Notes: a model not told the origin generated them from the letters alone. Counted from the first letter of the stretch, positions 8,983 to 18,512 are shown. The stretch is 64,000 nucleotides of DNA from an uncultured Sphingosinicella sp. (GCF_902806315.1 NZ_CADCWD010000017.1:1-64000), one strand, 5' to 3'. Numbers and translations are program-made.

Positions 8983-9896
8983 TCGGCGGCGACCTTCACC
9001 GCCTGGCGCGGGGCATAGCGCTCGATCATTCGCCCGCAAAAGTCCGCGAAATACATCGGATCGCGCGGCGGGCTGGTATGGTGCGGGGCGATCCCCTCAT
9101 GCTCGGGCGTGAAGCAGAAGGTGACAGTGGTCTCGAATTCTGCGAGCGCATCCATCTGCCGGTCGAACCATGCCTCCCAGCCCGGCCGGTAACTGTCGGC
9201 CCAGCTGAGCCCGGTGCGCAGGTGCGTGACGCCCAGCCGCCGCATCCACTGCACCGCGTCGTCGAGCCTCGGATCCTCGAAGTGGAACCACTGCATGATG
9301 CCCATTTGCGGCGTGTGCTTGGCGAAATGTTCGAGCGCGAGCTTGGGCGTCCCGTCCTCGCGGATCAGCCCCATGTAGAAGTGGCGGTAGTAGCTCGAGC
9401 CTTCGGCCTCACGGTGACGAGTGGTGGCGCCCCAGGCATGCGGCAGATCGAACAGGCTGTACCAGAAAACCCGCGGCACGCGGCCGAGCAACAGTTCGGC
9501 CGTCCGGTCGACTCCGAACACCTGGACTTCCTCGGCGCCGAAGCTGCCGACCCCGACCTCGGTCGCCCAGATTTCATGATCTGGCACGACCGCCTCGATC
9601 TCGGCGATCTTCTCCGGCCAGGCGTGGATCGGCCACAGATTCCAGTCGAGCGGAAAGCCGTGGACTGCCACCACATCGACATGGTCGAGCACGCCTTGAT
9701 CGCGCAGCCGGTTGATGAAGTGCGGGTCGATCGGCGAAATTCCGCCCAGCACGCGCTTCACCTCGGGGTTCGCGGAACGGATCGCCTTGGCCGCCTCGAT
9801 CACCGTCGTCGAGAAGATCGACCATTCGGGGTCAAGCTCCGGGTCCCAATGCGATTTGTTGTTGGGCTCGTTCCAGATCATGGCCGCTTCGATCAT
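8979..9896 (-). CDS. Clan GH-A-like glycosidase with apparently permuted barrel
   Basis: A 305-residue protein related to TIM-barrel beta-xylosidase/glucosidase-type enzymes. The acid/base motif IWNEPNNKSHWD (Glu at about residue 10) stands at the extreme N-terminus. A candidate nucleophile Glu is in IWATEVGVG (about residue 113), and WYSLFD follows. The last 90 residues (RRLGVTHLRTGLSWADSY, then VTFCFTPEHEG, PRDPMYFADFCGRMIERY) look like the segment that in ordinary GH-A enzymes precedes WNEPN. The two barrel parts are therefore in swapped order. The preceding methyltransferase stop is only 4 bases upstream of the ATG, so a missing N-terminus is excluded. It could be an active glycosidase or a transglycosidase; no signal peptide is seen. 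Confidence 0.75.
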   Translation of the reverse strand: MIEAAMIWNEPNNKSHWDPELDPEWSIFSTTVIEAAKAIRSANPEVKRVLGGISPIDPHFINRLRDQGVLDHVDVVAVHGFPLDWNLWPIHAWPEKIAEIEAVVPDHEIWATEVGVGSFGAEEVQVFGVDRTAELLLGRVPRVFWYSLFDLPHAWGATTRHREAEGSSYYRHFYMGLIREDGTPKLALEHFAKHTPQMGIMQWFHFEDPRLDDAVQWMRRLGVTHLRTGLSWADSYRPGWEAWFDRQMDALAEFETTVTFCFTPEHEGIAPHHTSPPRDPMYFADFCGRMIERYAPRQAVKVAAE

Positions 9897-9900
9897 CTAT

Positions 9901-10692
9901 TCACGCCCCCTTGGCCGGATAGACGGCCCCCGTTTCTTGCCACTGCCCATAGGGCAATTCGCCCTTGCGGCAAATGTAGACCTCGTCTTCGGCTCTGGTT
10001 TCAATGGAGAATCCGGCCGAACGCAGCATCGCTTCAGCGCAGGCGCGGTTCGGCACCCACCAGTTTGTCCAGTCGTGCGCATATTCGCGCTCGACGAAAT
10101 GGAGCTTGGGATAGGCGCTTTCGTGGAAGTGCTCGTCCTCGCTGAACTCGTAATCCTCGGCGACGTCCATCAGCAGCTTGGATCCGCGCTGCATCGACTG
10201 GAAGATGAGCAGGTCGTCGGCGACGTGCTCGTGGATGAGGTCGAGCGCCAGGAGAGGGTGGCGCAAATGATAGAGGACGCCCATGAAAATGACGACGTCG
10301 AACCGCTCGCCCAGCGCACCGACATCATAGACGTCCAGCTTGCGAAACTCGATGTCATCAAAGCCGAGCGTCTCGCTCGCGAGCCGCGCCTGCGCGAGAT
10401 AGCGCTCGTCCGAGTCCATGCCGACCACTCGGCCAGCCCCCCGCCGCTTCATCTCGATCGAGTAGAAGCCCGCATTGCAGCCGATGTCGAGGACGCTCTT
10501 GCCGGAAAGATCCTTCGGCAGCTGCGGGGCGAAGCGCCGGAATTTCACGCCCGGATAATCGCCGAGAAAGTGATCGGGCGCCGTCCACAGCCCGTCCAAA
10601 TTCATGTTGTGGAACCAGGGCCCAAGCGCCTCGACCCGCGCGCGCAGGTCGTCGCCGGATGATGATTGGGTCCTTTGTTCGGCGAGCTTCAT
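9901..10692 (-). CDS. SAM-dependent methyltransferase (TIGR04290-like)
   Basis: About 263 residues. The class I methyltransferase fold is clear: motif I is VLDIGCNAGFYSIEMKRRGA, then VVGMDSDERYLAQAR, and FDVVIFMGVLYHLRHPLLALDLI for the substrate-side strand, followed by Trp-rich NWWVPNRACAEAMLRSAGF. The family resembles the methyltransferases found with glycosyltransferases in several proteobacteria (TIGR04290, recalled, not searched) and is loosely like tRNA cmo5U enzymes in its YHLR segment. Start MKLAEQ at 10692 is preceded by a GGGACGGGA purine stretch. It is the first gene of the leftward operon, about 65 bases downstream of the EcfG-type promoter match. The acceptor is unknown, presumably a sugar or lipid intermediate. 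Confidence 0.85.
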   Translation of the reverse strand: MKLAEQRTQSSSGDDLRARVEALGPWFHNMNLDGLWTAPDHFLGDYPGVKFRRFAPQLPKDLSGKSVLDIGCNAGFYSIEMKRRGAGRVVGMDSDERYLAQARLASETLGFDDIEFRKLDVYDVGALGERFDVVIFMGVLYHLRHPLLALDLIHEHVADDLLIFQSMQRGSKLLMDVAEDYEFSEDEHFHESAYPKLHFVEREYAHDWTNWWVPNRACAEAMLRSAGFSIETRAEDEVYICRKGELPYGQWQETGAVYPAKGA

Positions 10693-10757
10693 TCCCGTCC
10701 CTTCATTGCTCCCGACCCTGACCGGCCGGCCTTGCGTGCAAGACGCTTCGCCTGCGT

Positions 10758-10782
10758 AACGGCTGCAGGCGTGGGCTGTTCC
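10758..10782 (-). promoter_or_regulatory. EcfG-type (general stress sigma) promoter match, leftward operon
   Basis: On the minus strand GGAAC (10782-10778), exactly 16 bases, then CGTT (10761-10758). This equals the known alphaproteobacterial EcfG consensus GGAAC-N16/17-CGTT. The predicted start of transcription, about 10750, lies some 60 bases before the methyltransferase ATG at 10692, a normal distance. It would drive methyltransferase, glycosidase and inositol-phosphate synthase. Sequence match is observed; use by EcfG is inferred. Confidence 0.7.
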
Positions 10783-10808
10783 CGCCTCCATTTCGGCAAG
10801 CGCCCGGC

Positions 10809-11747
10809 GTGGAACAAAGATCCATGGCAGCAGCTTTGAGCGACATGTCCATGGCAGACGACGAGTGGGTGCTCGCGATCCGCGGCGGTGATTATAAGTG
10901 GGCGTGGGACATATCCGCACGCTTACTGGCCGGCCGCGATCCCCGGACGCGAGACGATCCGTCGCTCCCTTATCACCTGCGCTGGGTCTGGGACGGCCGC
11001 CCTTTCGAAGACCGGCACGTTCTGGTCCGCTGCTATCATGGCCTCGGCGATACGATCCAGTTCGCGCGCTATCTGCCATTGCTGCGGCGCCATGCGGGTT
11101 CGGTCACTCTGGAGGTGCAGCCGCGACTTCTCGGCCTGTTCGGGGACTTTCCGGGAGTCGACTGCCTCGTGCCGTTCGACCCGGCGCATCCCAATCCCCA
11201 ATCCGAATGCGATATCGAAATCATGGAACTCGCCTTTGCGCTTCGGACGGCGCCTTCCAAGCTCCCGCCCCCTTATCTGCGCTCCCCTCCGGCGCTGCTC
11301 CCGCGGGGCACGATCGGTCTGTGCCATCAGGCCGGCGACTGGGACCCGGATCGCTGCGTCGCCGCAGCGGACCTGCTGTCTGCGTGCGGGGACGAGCCGT
11401 GCCTGACCCTCGCCTGCGGTCCCGCCGATCTCCCCGTCCTCAATCCTGAAGGATGCCCCTTCGACATCCCTGCGACCGCTATGCTGGTGGCAGGCCTGGA
11501 CCTGGTCGTTACCGTCGACACCTTCATTGCGCATCTCGCCGGAGCCATGGGAAAGCCCGTTTGGCTGCTCTTGAAGCATGAGCCCGACTGGCGGTGGTCG
11601 CCTTCCACCCGGCGAAGCGACTGGTATCCTTCCATGCGGCTTTACCCTCAGCCCGCACCCGGCGACTGGAACTCTGTCCTGGCCGAGATCGCGCGCGATC
11701 TTGCGGAGCGCGGTCGCTCGGATCGAACCAGCAGGAGGAGCGGGTAG
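10809..11747 (+). CDS. Heptosyltransferase-like (GT9-like) protein
   Basis: About 300 residues. The C-terminal half carries the GT-B nucleotide-sugar site seen in GT9-like proteins: MLVAGLDLVVTVDTFIAHLAGAMGKPVWLLL followed by DWRW and WYPSMRLY. The N-terminal half has VLVRCYHGLGDTIQFARYLPLL, the GDxIQFxRY stretch common in the TPR-plus-GT9-like proteins of alphaproteobacteria. Here the TPR part is missing or very short. The start is uncertain: GTG 10809, ATG 10824 or ATG 10845. It runs away from the methyltransferase operon and is followed at zero distance by the small DUF6165-like gene. Likely role: transfer of a sugar to a surface glycan. Confidence 0.75.
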   Translation: MEQRSMAAALSDMSMADDEWVLAIRGGDYKWAWDISARLLAGRDPRTRDDPSLPYHLRWVWDGRPFEDRHVLVRCYHGLGDTIQFARYLPLLRRHAGSVTLEVQPRLLGLFGDFPGVDCLVPFDPAHPNPQSECDIEIMELAFALRTAPSKLPPPYLRSPPALLPRGTIGLCHQAGDWDPDRCVAAADLLSACGDEPCLTLACGPADLPVLNPEGCPFDIPATAMLVAGLDLVVTVDTFIAHLAGAMGKPVWLLLKHEPDWRWSPSTRRSDWYPSMRLYPQPAPGDWNSVLAEIARDLAERGRSDRTSRRSG

Positions 11748-12185
11748 ATGGAGGAAGAAAGCTGCCCGTTGGTCCCCGTCTCATGGGGAGAATTGCTGGA
11801 CAAGATCACCATCCTCGAGATCAAGAAGGAGCGGATCGGCGATCCCGACGCTCTGCGTAACGTGGCGCATGAGCTTGAGCGCCTGATCGACATTGCCTCG
11901 TCCGTCGGACGCCAGCCGCGGATCGCTTTGCTGATGGATCGGCTGAGGGCGGTAAATCGGCTTCTCTGGGGTATCGAAGAAAATACCCGAGTGAAGGAGG
12001 CTTTAGGGGATTTCGGGCCGGAGTTCGTTCAACTCGCGAGGTCGGTCTACAAGAATAACGATCTTCGCGCCGCCCTGAAGCGCGAAATCAACCTGAGGCT
12101 GAACTCCGCCATCGTGGAAGAGAAAAGCTACGCTGCAACGCGTTCGGTTCGCGGCAAGGGGGCTATTGATACAGCCGTTCGTTGA
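11748..12185 (+). CDS. DUF6165-like small protein
   Basis: A 145-residue soluble, mostly helical protein with no signal peptide. The opening PVSWGELLDKITILEIKKERI and the later LRAVNRLLWGIEENTR and FVQLARSVYKNNDLRAALKREIN are the features I associate with DUF6165 proteins, which are usually found beside lipopolysaccharide or capsule glycosyltransferase genes. The function is unknown. It starts right at the end of the GT9-like gene (stop and start adjoining), so the two are coupled. Its last 23 bases overlap the convergent phosphatase gene. Confidence 0.75.
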   Translation: MEEESCPLVPVSWGELLDKITILEIKKERIGDPDALRNVAHELERLIDIASSVGRQPRIALLMDRLRAVNRLLWGIEENTRVKEALGDFGPEFVQLARSVYKNNDLRAALKREINLRLNSAIVEEKSYAATRSVRGKGAIDTAVR

Positions 12186-12762
12186 CGCTCATCACCCGCG
12201 CCCCCCAGCTTCCGACCACGAGCCGGGAGACGGAAGCGGGGTCGATGTCGAAGCGCAGCAGATTGTCGAGCGGCAATCCCAGATAATGCGCGATGACGCC
12301 GCGGATGATGTCGCAATGGCTGACGGCGGCGATCACCTGGTCCCAATGTTCGGCGGCGCGAGCTTCCAGTCCCTCGACCGCCCTGGTGACCGCGTCCGTC
12401 ATCGCCTCGCCGCCCGGAGGCCGGGCGCTGCCGCGCTCGGCGTTCCACGCGTCCCATAAGGGATCGCCTTCGAGATCGTCGAAGCTCCGCCCGGTCCAGT
12501 CGCCAAAATCCACCTCGTCCAAAGAGTCGAGGATCTCGACCTTCTTCTCATGCTGCTCGGCGATCTCGCGCGCCGTGTAATAAGCGCGCTCGCGCGGCGA
12601 GGAATAGACCGCCGCCAGCGGCTCGACGCCGAGCAGGTCGGCTACGATCTCTGCTTGCTCCAGACCCTCGCGGCTCAGCGACACATCTCGGCGCCTGCCG
12701 GTCAGTGTTCGGCCAAGTTCAACATGGGCTGCGTGGCGGATGAGGAGGATGGTTGCCGTCAC
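12163..12762 (-). CDS. Histidine phosphatase family protein
   Basis: A 199-residue phosphoglycerate-mutase-like phosphatase. The catalytic motif is LIRHAAH near the N-terminus (RHA variant of RHG), with a second His in AVSHCDIIRGVIAHYLGLP, an acid in VDFGDWTGRSFDDL, and the SSPRERAYYTARE segment after the first strand. Enzymes of this type dephosphorylate small phospho-sugars, nucleotides or adenosylcobalamin precursors; the substrate here cannot be told. It is single and convergent to the GT9-like/DUF6165 pair. Its position inside the glycan locus suggests, but does not show, a sugar-phosphate substrate. Confidence 0.88.
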   Translation of the reverse strand: MTATILLIRHAAHVELGRTLTGRRRDVSLSREGLEQAEIVADLLGVEPLAAVYSSPRERAYYTAREIAEQHEKKVEILDSLDEVDFGDWTGRSFDDLEGDPLWDAWNAERGSARPPGGEAMTDAVTRAVEGLEARAAEHWDQVIAAVSHCDIIRGVIAHYLGLPLDNLLRFDIDPASVSRLVVGSWGARVMSVNERLYQ

Positions 12763-12771
12763 GCGGGAACC

Positions 12772-12796
12772 GGAACTGACATGTAACGACCTCGTT
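12772..12796 (+). promoter_or_regulatory. EcfG-type promoter match, rightward glycan operon
   Basis: GGAAC at 12772-12776, a spacer of exactly 16 bases, then CGTT at 12793-12796, a perfect match to the alphaproteobacterial general-stress consensus. The next gene on this strand starts at 12980, which gives a leader of about 175 bases. It would drive the six-gene epimerase/glycosyltransferase run to 19600. A second GGAAC 6 bases upstream has no matching -10. Confidence 0.65.
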
Positions 12797-12979
12797 TTGC
12801 CCCCAACCCGCGGCTCCGCTCGCGGTTCCAGGCGGTGTCTTCGCCGCAGCGACCGGACCGGACGTGGAACAAAGCGGGAGAAGGTGCATTACGCGGGTTG
12901 ATGAAGATGAAGAAGAAGCTGCGCGCGTCCTGCCGCGCATGCGCCGGCCTTAGCCGAGCGATCTAACAGGGGAAAGCAT

Positions 12980-14091
12980 TTGCCTGAAACGATTCTGATC
13001 ACCGGCGGAGCCGGCTTTATCGGCCGCTTCGTGACCAAGGAACTGCTGAAGCGCGGGCACAAGGTGCGCATTCTCGACAGCCTGATCGAGCAGGTGCACG
13101 GCGATCGCGAGCGGCCGGAGGATCTGCCGGCGGAGGTCGAGCTGATCCGCGCGGATGTGCGCAATGGTGACGCGGTGGCCAAGTCTTTGAAGGGGGTGGA
13201 CAGCGTCATCCACCTGGCCGCCGAAGTGGGCGTCGGGCAATCCATGTATGCGGTGGAGCGGTACACCTCGGTCAACGATGTTGGCACGGCCGTGCTGTTC
13301 GAGAAGCTTATCGAGCAGCCTGTGCGCAGGGTCGTCACCGCATCGTCGATGAGCATCTATGGCGAAGGCCTCTACCAGGACGTCGACGGCAAGATCGTGC
13401 AGGACGCCCGTCGGCAGGTGCGCACCAGCGAGGACGAGGCCTGGGACCCGCTCGACGCGCAGGGCCGGCCGCTGAAGCCGGTGGCGACGCCCGAATGGAA
13501 GACGCCCGACCTCGCCTCCATCTACGCGCTCAACAAATATGTGCAGGAGCGCACGACCATGATCATGGCGGGCGCCTACGGCATGGAAGGCGTGTGCCTC
13601 CGCTTGTTCAACGTCTACGGCCCCGGCCAGGCGCTCTCCAATCCCTATACCGGCGTGCTCGCGATCTTCGCGTCGCGGCTTCTCAATGGCCAACAGCCGA
13701 TGATCTACGAGGATGGCGAGCAGCGCCGCGACTTCGTCTATGTCGGCGACGTGGCTCGCGCCTTTGCCGATGCGCTGGAACTGCCGCAGGCCAATGGCGG
13801 CATCTTCAACATCGGCTCAGGGCATGACCGCTCGGTGACGGAGGTCGCCCAGGAGCTCGCCCGCGCGATGGGCAAGAACGACATCTCGCCTGGCATCGTC
13901 GGCAAGAGCCGGATCGGCGACATCCGCCACTGCTTCTGCGACGGAACTCGCGCCGCCGAGACCCTGGGCTTTCACGCCGACAAGGATTTCCAGGAAGGCC
14001 TGGCCGAGCTCGCCGAATGGGTTGCCGTCCAGACCGCCGACGACCGCGTCGACGAGGCCCGCGCGGAGCTCGAGGCGAGAGGGCTCGTCGC

Positions 14092-14095
<4 letters not shown>
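12980..14095 (+). CDS. NAD-dependent sugar epimerase (dTDP-L-rhamnose 4-epimerase-like)
   Basis: A 371-residue extended SDR enzyme acting on a nucleotide-linked sugar. It has the NAD motif TGGAGFIGRF and HLAAEVGVGQSMY, the catalytic Ser/Thr region ASSMSIYGEG, and the YALNK active-site pair (YxxxK), followed by LRLFNVYGPGQALSNPYTG for the substrate side. The VHGD, VGVGQSMY and SMSIYGEG combination is what I recall from dTDP-L-rhamnose 4-epimerases, so dTDP-L-talose-type chemistry is possible. The TTG start at 12980 has AGGGGA about 7 bases upstream. It is the first gene of the rightward operon; its stop overlaps the next start by GTGA. Confidence 0.85.
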
Positions 14096-15189
<1,094 letters not shown>

Positions 15190-15201
15190 CGAGCGTCCAT
15201 A

Positions 15202-15229
15202 CTCCCTCCTCCGTTGCAGGGAGGGGAGC
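15202..15229. repeat. Short GC-rich palindrome, relic of the window's repeat family
   Basis: CTCCCTCC and AGGGAGGGGAG arms separated by about 8 bases lie in the 43-base gap before the GT4 gene. The pattern resembles the outer arms of the longer elements at 44993, 46509, 56874 and 59435. Its right arm supplies the purine-rich ribosome-binding stretch (AGGGAGGGGAG) for the GTG start at 15233. Confidence 0.5.
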
Positions 15230-15232
15230 TAA

Positions 15233-16318
15233 GTGAAACTCCTGCTCACCACCGACGCCGTCGGCGGAGTGTGGCAATATTCCATTGAGCTTGCCCGATC
15301 GTTGAAAGCCCTGAGCGTGGAGCCGATCCTCGCTTTGCTTGGGCCCGCGCCCTCCGACGATCAGCGCCGACAGGCATCGGGGCTCACTTTGGTTGAAACC
15401 GGCCTGCAGCTCGACTGGCTCGCCGCCGACCGCGCGGAAGTGACCGCGGCGGGGCAGGCGATCTCGGATCTGGCGGCGCAATACGGGGTCGACCTCGTTC
15501 AGCTCAACAGCCCCGCTCTCGCCGCCGATACGCGCTTCGACATGCCGGTCGTCGCGGTGTCGCACTCCTGCATCACAACCTGGTGGACTGCGGTTCTGCG
15601 CGGCGAACCGGACGCGGGTTTTGGCTGGCGGGGGCGGCTGCACGGCCTGGGTCTCCATGCCGCCGATATCGTCGTCACTCCCAGTGCCGCGTTCAGCGAG
15701 ATGACTCGCCAGGCCTACGGTCTGCCGCGGTTGCCGGTGACGGTGCACAATGGTCGCGCGCCGCTGACGCTGCCTGAGGTCGCCCGGCATGATTACGCCC
15801 TCACCGTCGGCCGGCTCTGGGACAAGGGGAAGAACCTCGCGACTTTGGACCGCGCCGCCGCAGCGCTGCCGATCCCGCTTTATGCGGCTGGGAGCACTCA
15901 GGGCCCGAATGGCGACAGCATCGCATTCGAGCATGCACGGGCGCTCGGCAACCTCTCGGAAGACGAGTTGGGCCGCTGGCTCGCGGCGCACCCGGTGTTC
16001 GTCTCGGCGGCGCTTTACGAGCCGTTCGGCCTTGCCGTCCTTGAAGCGGCTCAGGCCGGGTGCCCGCTCGTCCTTTCCGACATCCCCACCTTTCGCGAGC
16101 TCTGGGACGGCGCTGCCACCTTCGTCGATCCGCTCGACCACGCCGGCTTCGCCGCCGCGATTGAGCGTATCATCGGCGACGATGCCGCCCGGTTCGAGCT
16201 CGGCCGAGCCGCGCGCGAGCGGGCCGGCCGCTACACGCCGGAGGCGACCGCGCGCGCGATGCTGGACGTCTACCGTGGTCTCCTTGGGGAGAGCGGCGAG
16301 GCGAGGGCGGCGGCATGA
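15233..16318 (+). CDS. Glycosyltransferase, GT4-like
   Basis: A 361-residue GT-B glycosyltransferase. The N-terminal acceptor domain opens with LLTTDAVGGVWQYSIELARSL, and the C-terminal nucleotide-sugar domain contains LTVGRLWDKGKNLATLDRA, then PVFVSAALYEPFGLAVLEAAQAGCPLVLSD, the E(x7)E signature of GT4-type retaining enzymes. No signal or membrane segment is present, so it acts on the cytoplasmic side. GTG start at 15233 with a strong AGGGGAG upstream. It overlaps the next glycosyltransferase by ATGA, the start of a run of three such overlaps. Confidence 0.9.
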   Translation: MKLLLTTDAVGGVWQYSIELARSLKALSVEPILALLGPAPSDDQRRQASGLTLVETGLQLDWLAADRAEVTAAGQAISDLAAQYGVDLVQLNSPALAADTRFDMPVVAVSHSCITTWWTAVLRGEPDAGFGWRGRLHGLGLHAADIVVTPSAAFSEMTRQAYGLPRLPVTVHNGRAPLTLPEVARHDYALTVGRLWDKGKNLATLDRAAAALPIPLYAAGSTQGPNGDSIAFEHARALGNLSEDELGRWLAAHPVFVSAALYEPFGLAVLEAAQAGCPLVLSDIPTFRELWDGAATFVDPLDHAGFAAAIERIIGDDAARFELGRAARERAGRYTPEATARAMLDVYRGLLGESGEARAAA

Positions 16319-17427
16319 AGATCGCTTACTTCACACACTCGCTCGCAAGCTGCTGGAACCACGGCAACGCACATTTCCTTCGCGGCGTGCTGCGTGAGCT
16401 GATCGCGCGGGGCCATGACGTCACGGCCCATGAGCCGGAAGGCGCCTGGAGCCTGCAGAACCTTCTCGGCGATCATGGGGAGCAGGGCCTCGACGCGTAC
16501 CGCTCCGCCTATCCGGAGCTGAATTCGCAGGTCTTTGCGCTTGGGGCCGATCCGGAAGAGCTGGTCGATGGCGCCGACGTGGTGATCGTGCACGAATGGA
16601 ACGAGCCGTCGCTCATCGCCGCGATCGGAGCGATCCGGGCAAGGGGAGGGCGCTTCACCTTGCTCTTCCACGATACCCACCACCGCGCCGTTAGCGATCC
16701 CGACGCGATCCGGGCGTTCGACCTCAGCGGCTATGACGGCGTGCTCGCGTTCGGCGAGACGCTCTCCGAGGTCTACCGTCACTGGGGCTGGTCCGGGCGC
16801 GTCTGGACCTGGCACGAAGCCGCCGACACGCGCCACTTCCACCCGCCCGCTGAAGAAGGCGACCGCGAGGGCCTCGTCTGGATCGGCAATTGGGGCGACG
16901 GCGAGCGGACTTCGGAGTTGGAAAGCTTTCTCTTCCAGCCGGCGCGCGATGCCGGCCTGTCGCTCGACATCTTCGGCGTCCGCTATCCGCCGGAAGCCCT
17001 GGCGATGCTGGAGCGCTACGGCGTCGGCTATCGGGGCTGGCTCCCCAATGCCCGCGCGCCGGAGACCTTCGCCCGCCACCTCGCCACGGTGCACGTGCCG
17101 CGGCGTTATTATTCGACAATCCTGCCGGGCATCCCGACCATTCGCGTGTTCGAGGCGCTCGCCTGCGGCATTCCGCTCGTTTCCGCGCCATGGGACGACA
17201 GCGAAGGCCTGTTCCGCGTCGGGCAGGACTTCCTGACCGCCGCCGACGGCGCCGAGATGACGCGCCAGCTCGAGCGCCTCAAGCAGGACCCGGATCTCCG
17301 CCGTTCCCTGATCGAGAGCGGCCTCGAAACGATCCGCTCCCGCCACACCTGCGGCCACCGGGCCGATGAACTTCTGGCCATTGTCGAGCGCCTCAGCGCT
17401 CCGGCCGCACTTCGGAGCGTTGCATGA
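16315..17427 (+). CDS. Glycosyltransferase, CgeB-like (tandem paralogue 1)
   Basis: A 370-residue GT-B protein. It begins MKIAYFTHSLASCWNHGNAHFLRGVLREL, followed by RGHDVTAHEPE, and ends with GIPTIRVFEALACGIPLVSAPW and a DSEGLF segment, which matches the CgeB/Glyco_trans_1_2 type of C-terminal domain. It shares the opening pattern S-x-W-x-N-G/H-x-A-x-x-x-R-x-L-L with the next two genes, so the three are paralogues. ATGA overlaps join it to both neighbours. Donor and acceptor are unknown. Confidence 0.82.
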   Translation: MKIAYFTHSLASCWNHGNAHFLRGVLRELIARGHDVTAHEPEGAWSLQNLLGDHGEQGLDAYRSAYPELNSQVFALGADPEELVDGADVVIVHEWNEPSLIAAIGAIRARGGRFTLLFHDTHHRAVSDPDAIRAFDLSGYDGVLAFGETLSEVYRHWGWSGRVWTWHEAADTRHFHPPAEEGDREGLVWIGNWGDGERTSELESFLFQPARDAGLSLDIFGVRYPPEALAMLERYGVGYRGWLPNARAPETFARHLATVHVPRRYYSTILPGIPTIRVFEALACGIPLVSAPWDDSEGLFRVGQDFLTAADGAEMTRQLERLKQDPDLRRSLIESGLETIRSRHTCGHRADELLAIVERLSAPAALRSVA

Positions 17428-18512
17428 AGATCGCTTTCTACGGTTCCAGCCTGCTCTCTTCCTACTGGAACGGCGCCGCGACTTATTATCGCGGGCTGCT
17501 CCGCGACTTGGCCGGGCGCGGCTACGACATCACTTTCTACGAGCCGGACGCCTTCGAGAGGCAGCAGCACAAGGACATGGAAGCGCCCGAATGGGCGAAG
17601 TCCGTCGTCTATCCCGCCACGCCCGAAGCCCTGCGGGGCGTGCTCGACGAGGCGAAAAAGGCTGACGTGGTCGTCAAGGCGAGCGGCGTCGGCGTATTCG
17701 ACACCGAGCTGCTCGAGGGCATCGTGGCGCATAGCCGCCCCGGCGCGATGCGCATCTTCTGGGACGTCGATGCCGCGGCCACGCTGGACGAAATGCGAGG
17801 TGAGGAAAGCCACGTTGTCCGGCGCATGCTGCCCGATCTCGACATGGTCTTCACTTATGGCGGCGGACCGCCGGTGATCGACGCTTATGAAGGCTTCGGC
17901 GCCCGCCGCTGCGTGCCGATCTACAACGCGCTCGACCCCACCACTCACCATCCCGTGGAGGCGGACGAGCGCTTTGCATCCGACCTCGCATTCCTGGGCA
18001 ACCGCCTTCCGGACCGGGAAGCGCGAGTCGAGGAGTTCTTCCTGCGCGCCGCCTCGGCCTTGCCCGAGCGGCAGTTCCTGATTGGTGGCAATGGCTGGGA
18101 GACGAAGGGCATGCCGGCCAACGTGCGCCATCTCGGCCACGTCTACACGCACCAGCACAACGCCTTTAACTGCACCCCGCTGGCGGTGCTGAACGTCGCC
18201 CGCGACAGCATGGCGCATATCGGCTTCTCGCCCGCGACCCGCGTGTTCGAGGCGGCCGGCGCCGCCGCCTGCCTCATCACCGACGCATGGGAAGGCATCG
18301 AGCAATTCCTGACGCCCAACGAGGAGGTGCTGGTCGCGCGCGACGGGCAGGACGTCGCCGACCATGTCCGCGCGCTGACGCCGGAGCGGGCGCGCGATAT
18401 CGGCCAGGCGGCGCTCCGCCGCATCCTCACCGAGCACACCTATGCCCATCGCGGCGAGCAGGTCGACGCCATCCTTCGCGCCGAAACCGCTCAGCAACGG
18501 AGCGCCGCATGA
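17424..18512 (+). CDS. Glycosyltransferase, CgeB-like (tandem paralogue 2)
   Basis: A 362-residue GT-B protein starting MKIAFYGSSLLSSYWNGAATYYRGLLRDL, then RGYDITFYEPDAFE. In the middle, DLDMVFTYGGGPPVIDAYEGFGARR and YNALDPTTHHPV correspond to the inter-domain part of CgeB-like proteins. The C-terminal motif is TRVFEAAGAAACLITDAWEGIEQFL. It overlaps the preceding and the following gene by ATGA. Absence of a signal peptide puts it in the cytoplasm. Each of the three tandem enzymes probably adds a different residue to one glycan, which is inference from arrangement. Confidence 0.82.
   Translation: MKIAFYGSSLLSSYWNGAATYYRGLLRDLAGRGYDITFYEPDAFERQQHKDMEAPEWAKSVVYPATPEALRGVLDEAKKADVVVKASGVGVFDTELLEGIVAHSRPGAMRIFWDVDAAATLDEMRGEESHVVRRMLPDLDMVFTYGGGPPVIDAYEGFGARRCVPIYNALDPTTHHPVEADERFASDLAFLGNRLPDREARVEEFFLRAASALPERQFLIGGNGWETKGMPANVRHLGHVYTHQHNAFNCTPLAVLNVARDSMAHIGFSPATRVFEAAGAAACLITDAWEGIEQFLTPNEEVLVARDGQDVADHVRALTPERARDIGQAALRRILTEHTYAHRGEQVDAILRAETAQQRSAA

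Noticed and set aside
12901-12966. Possible leader peptide (MKMKKKLRASCRACAG...) before the epimerase operon
   Set aside because: No ribosome-binding site precedes it and the codon pattern does not suggest attenuation; it may be chance.
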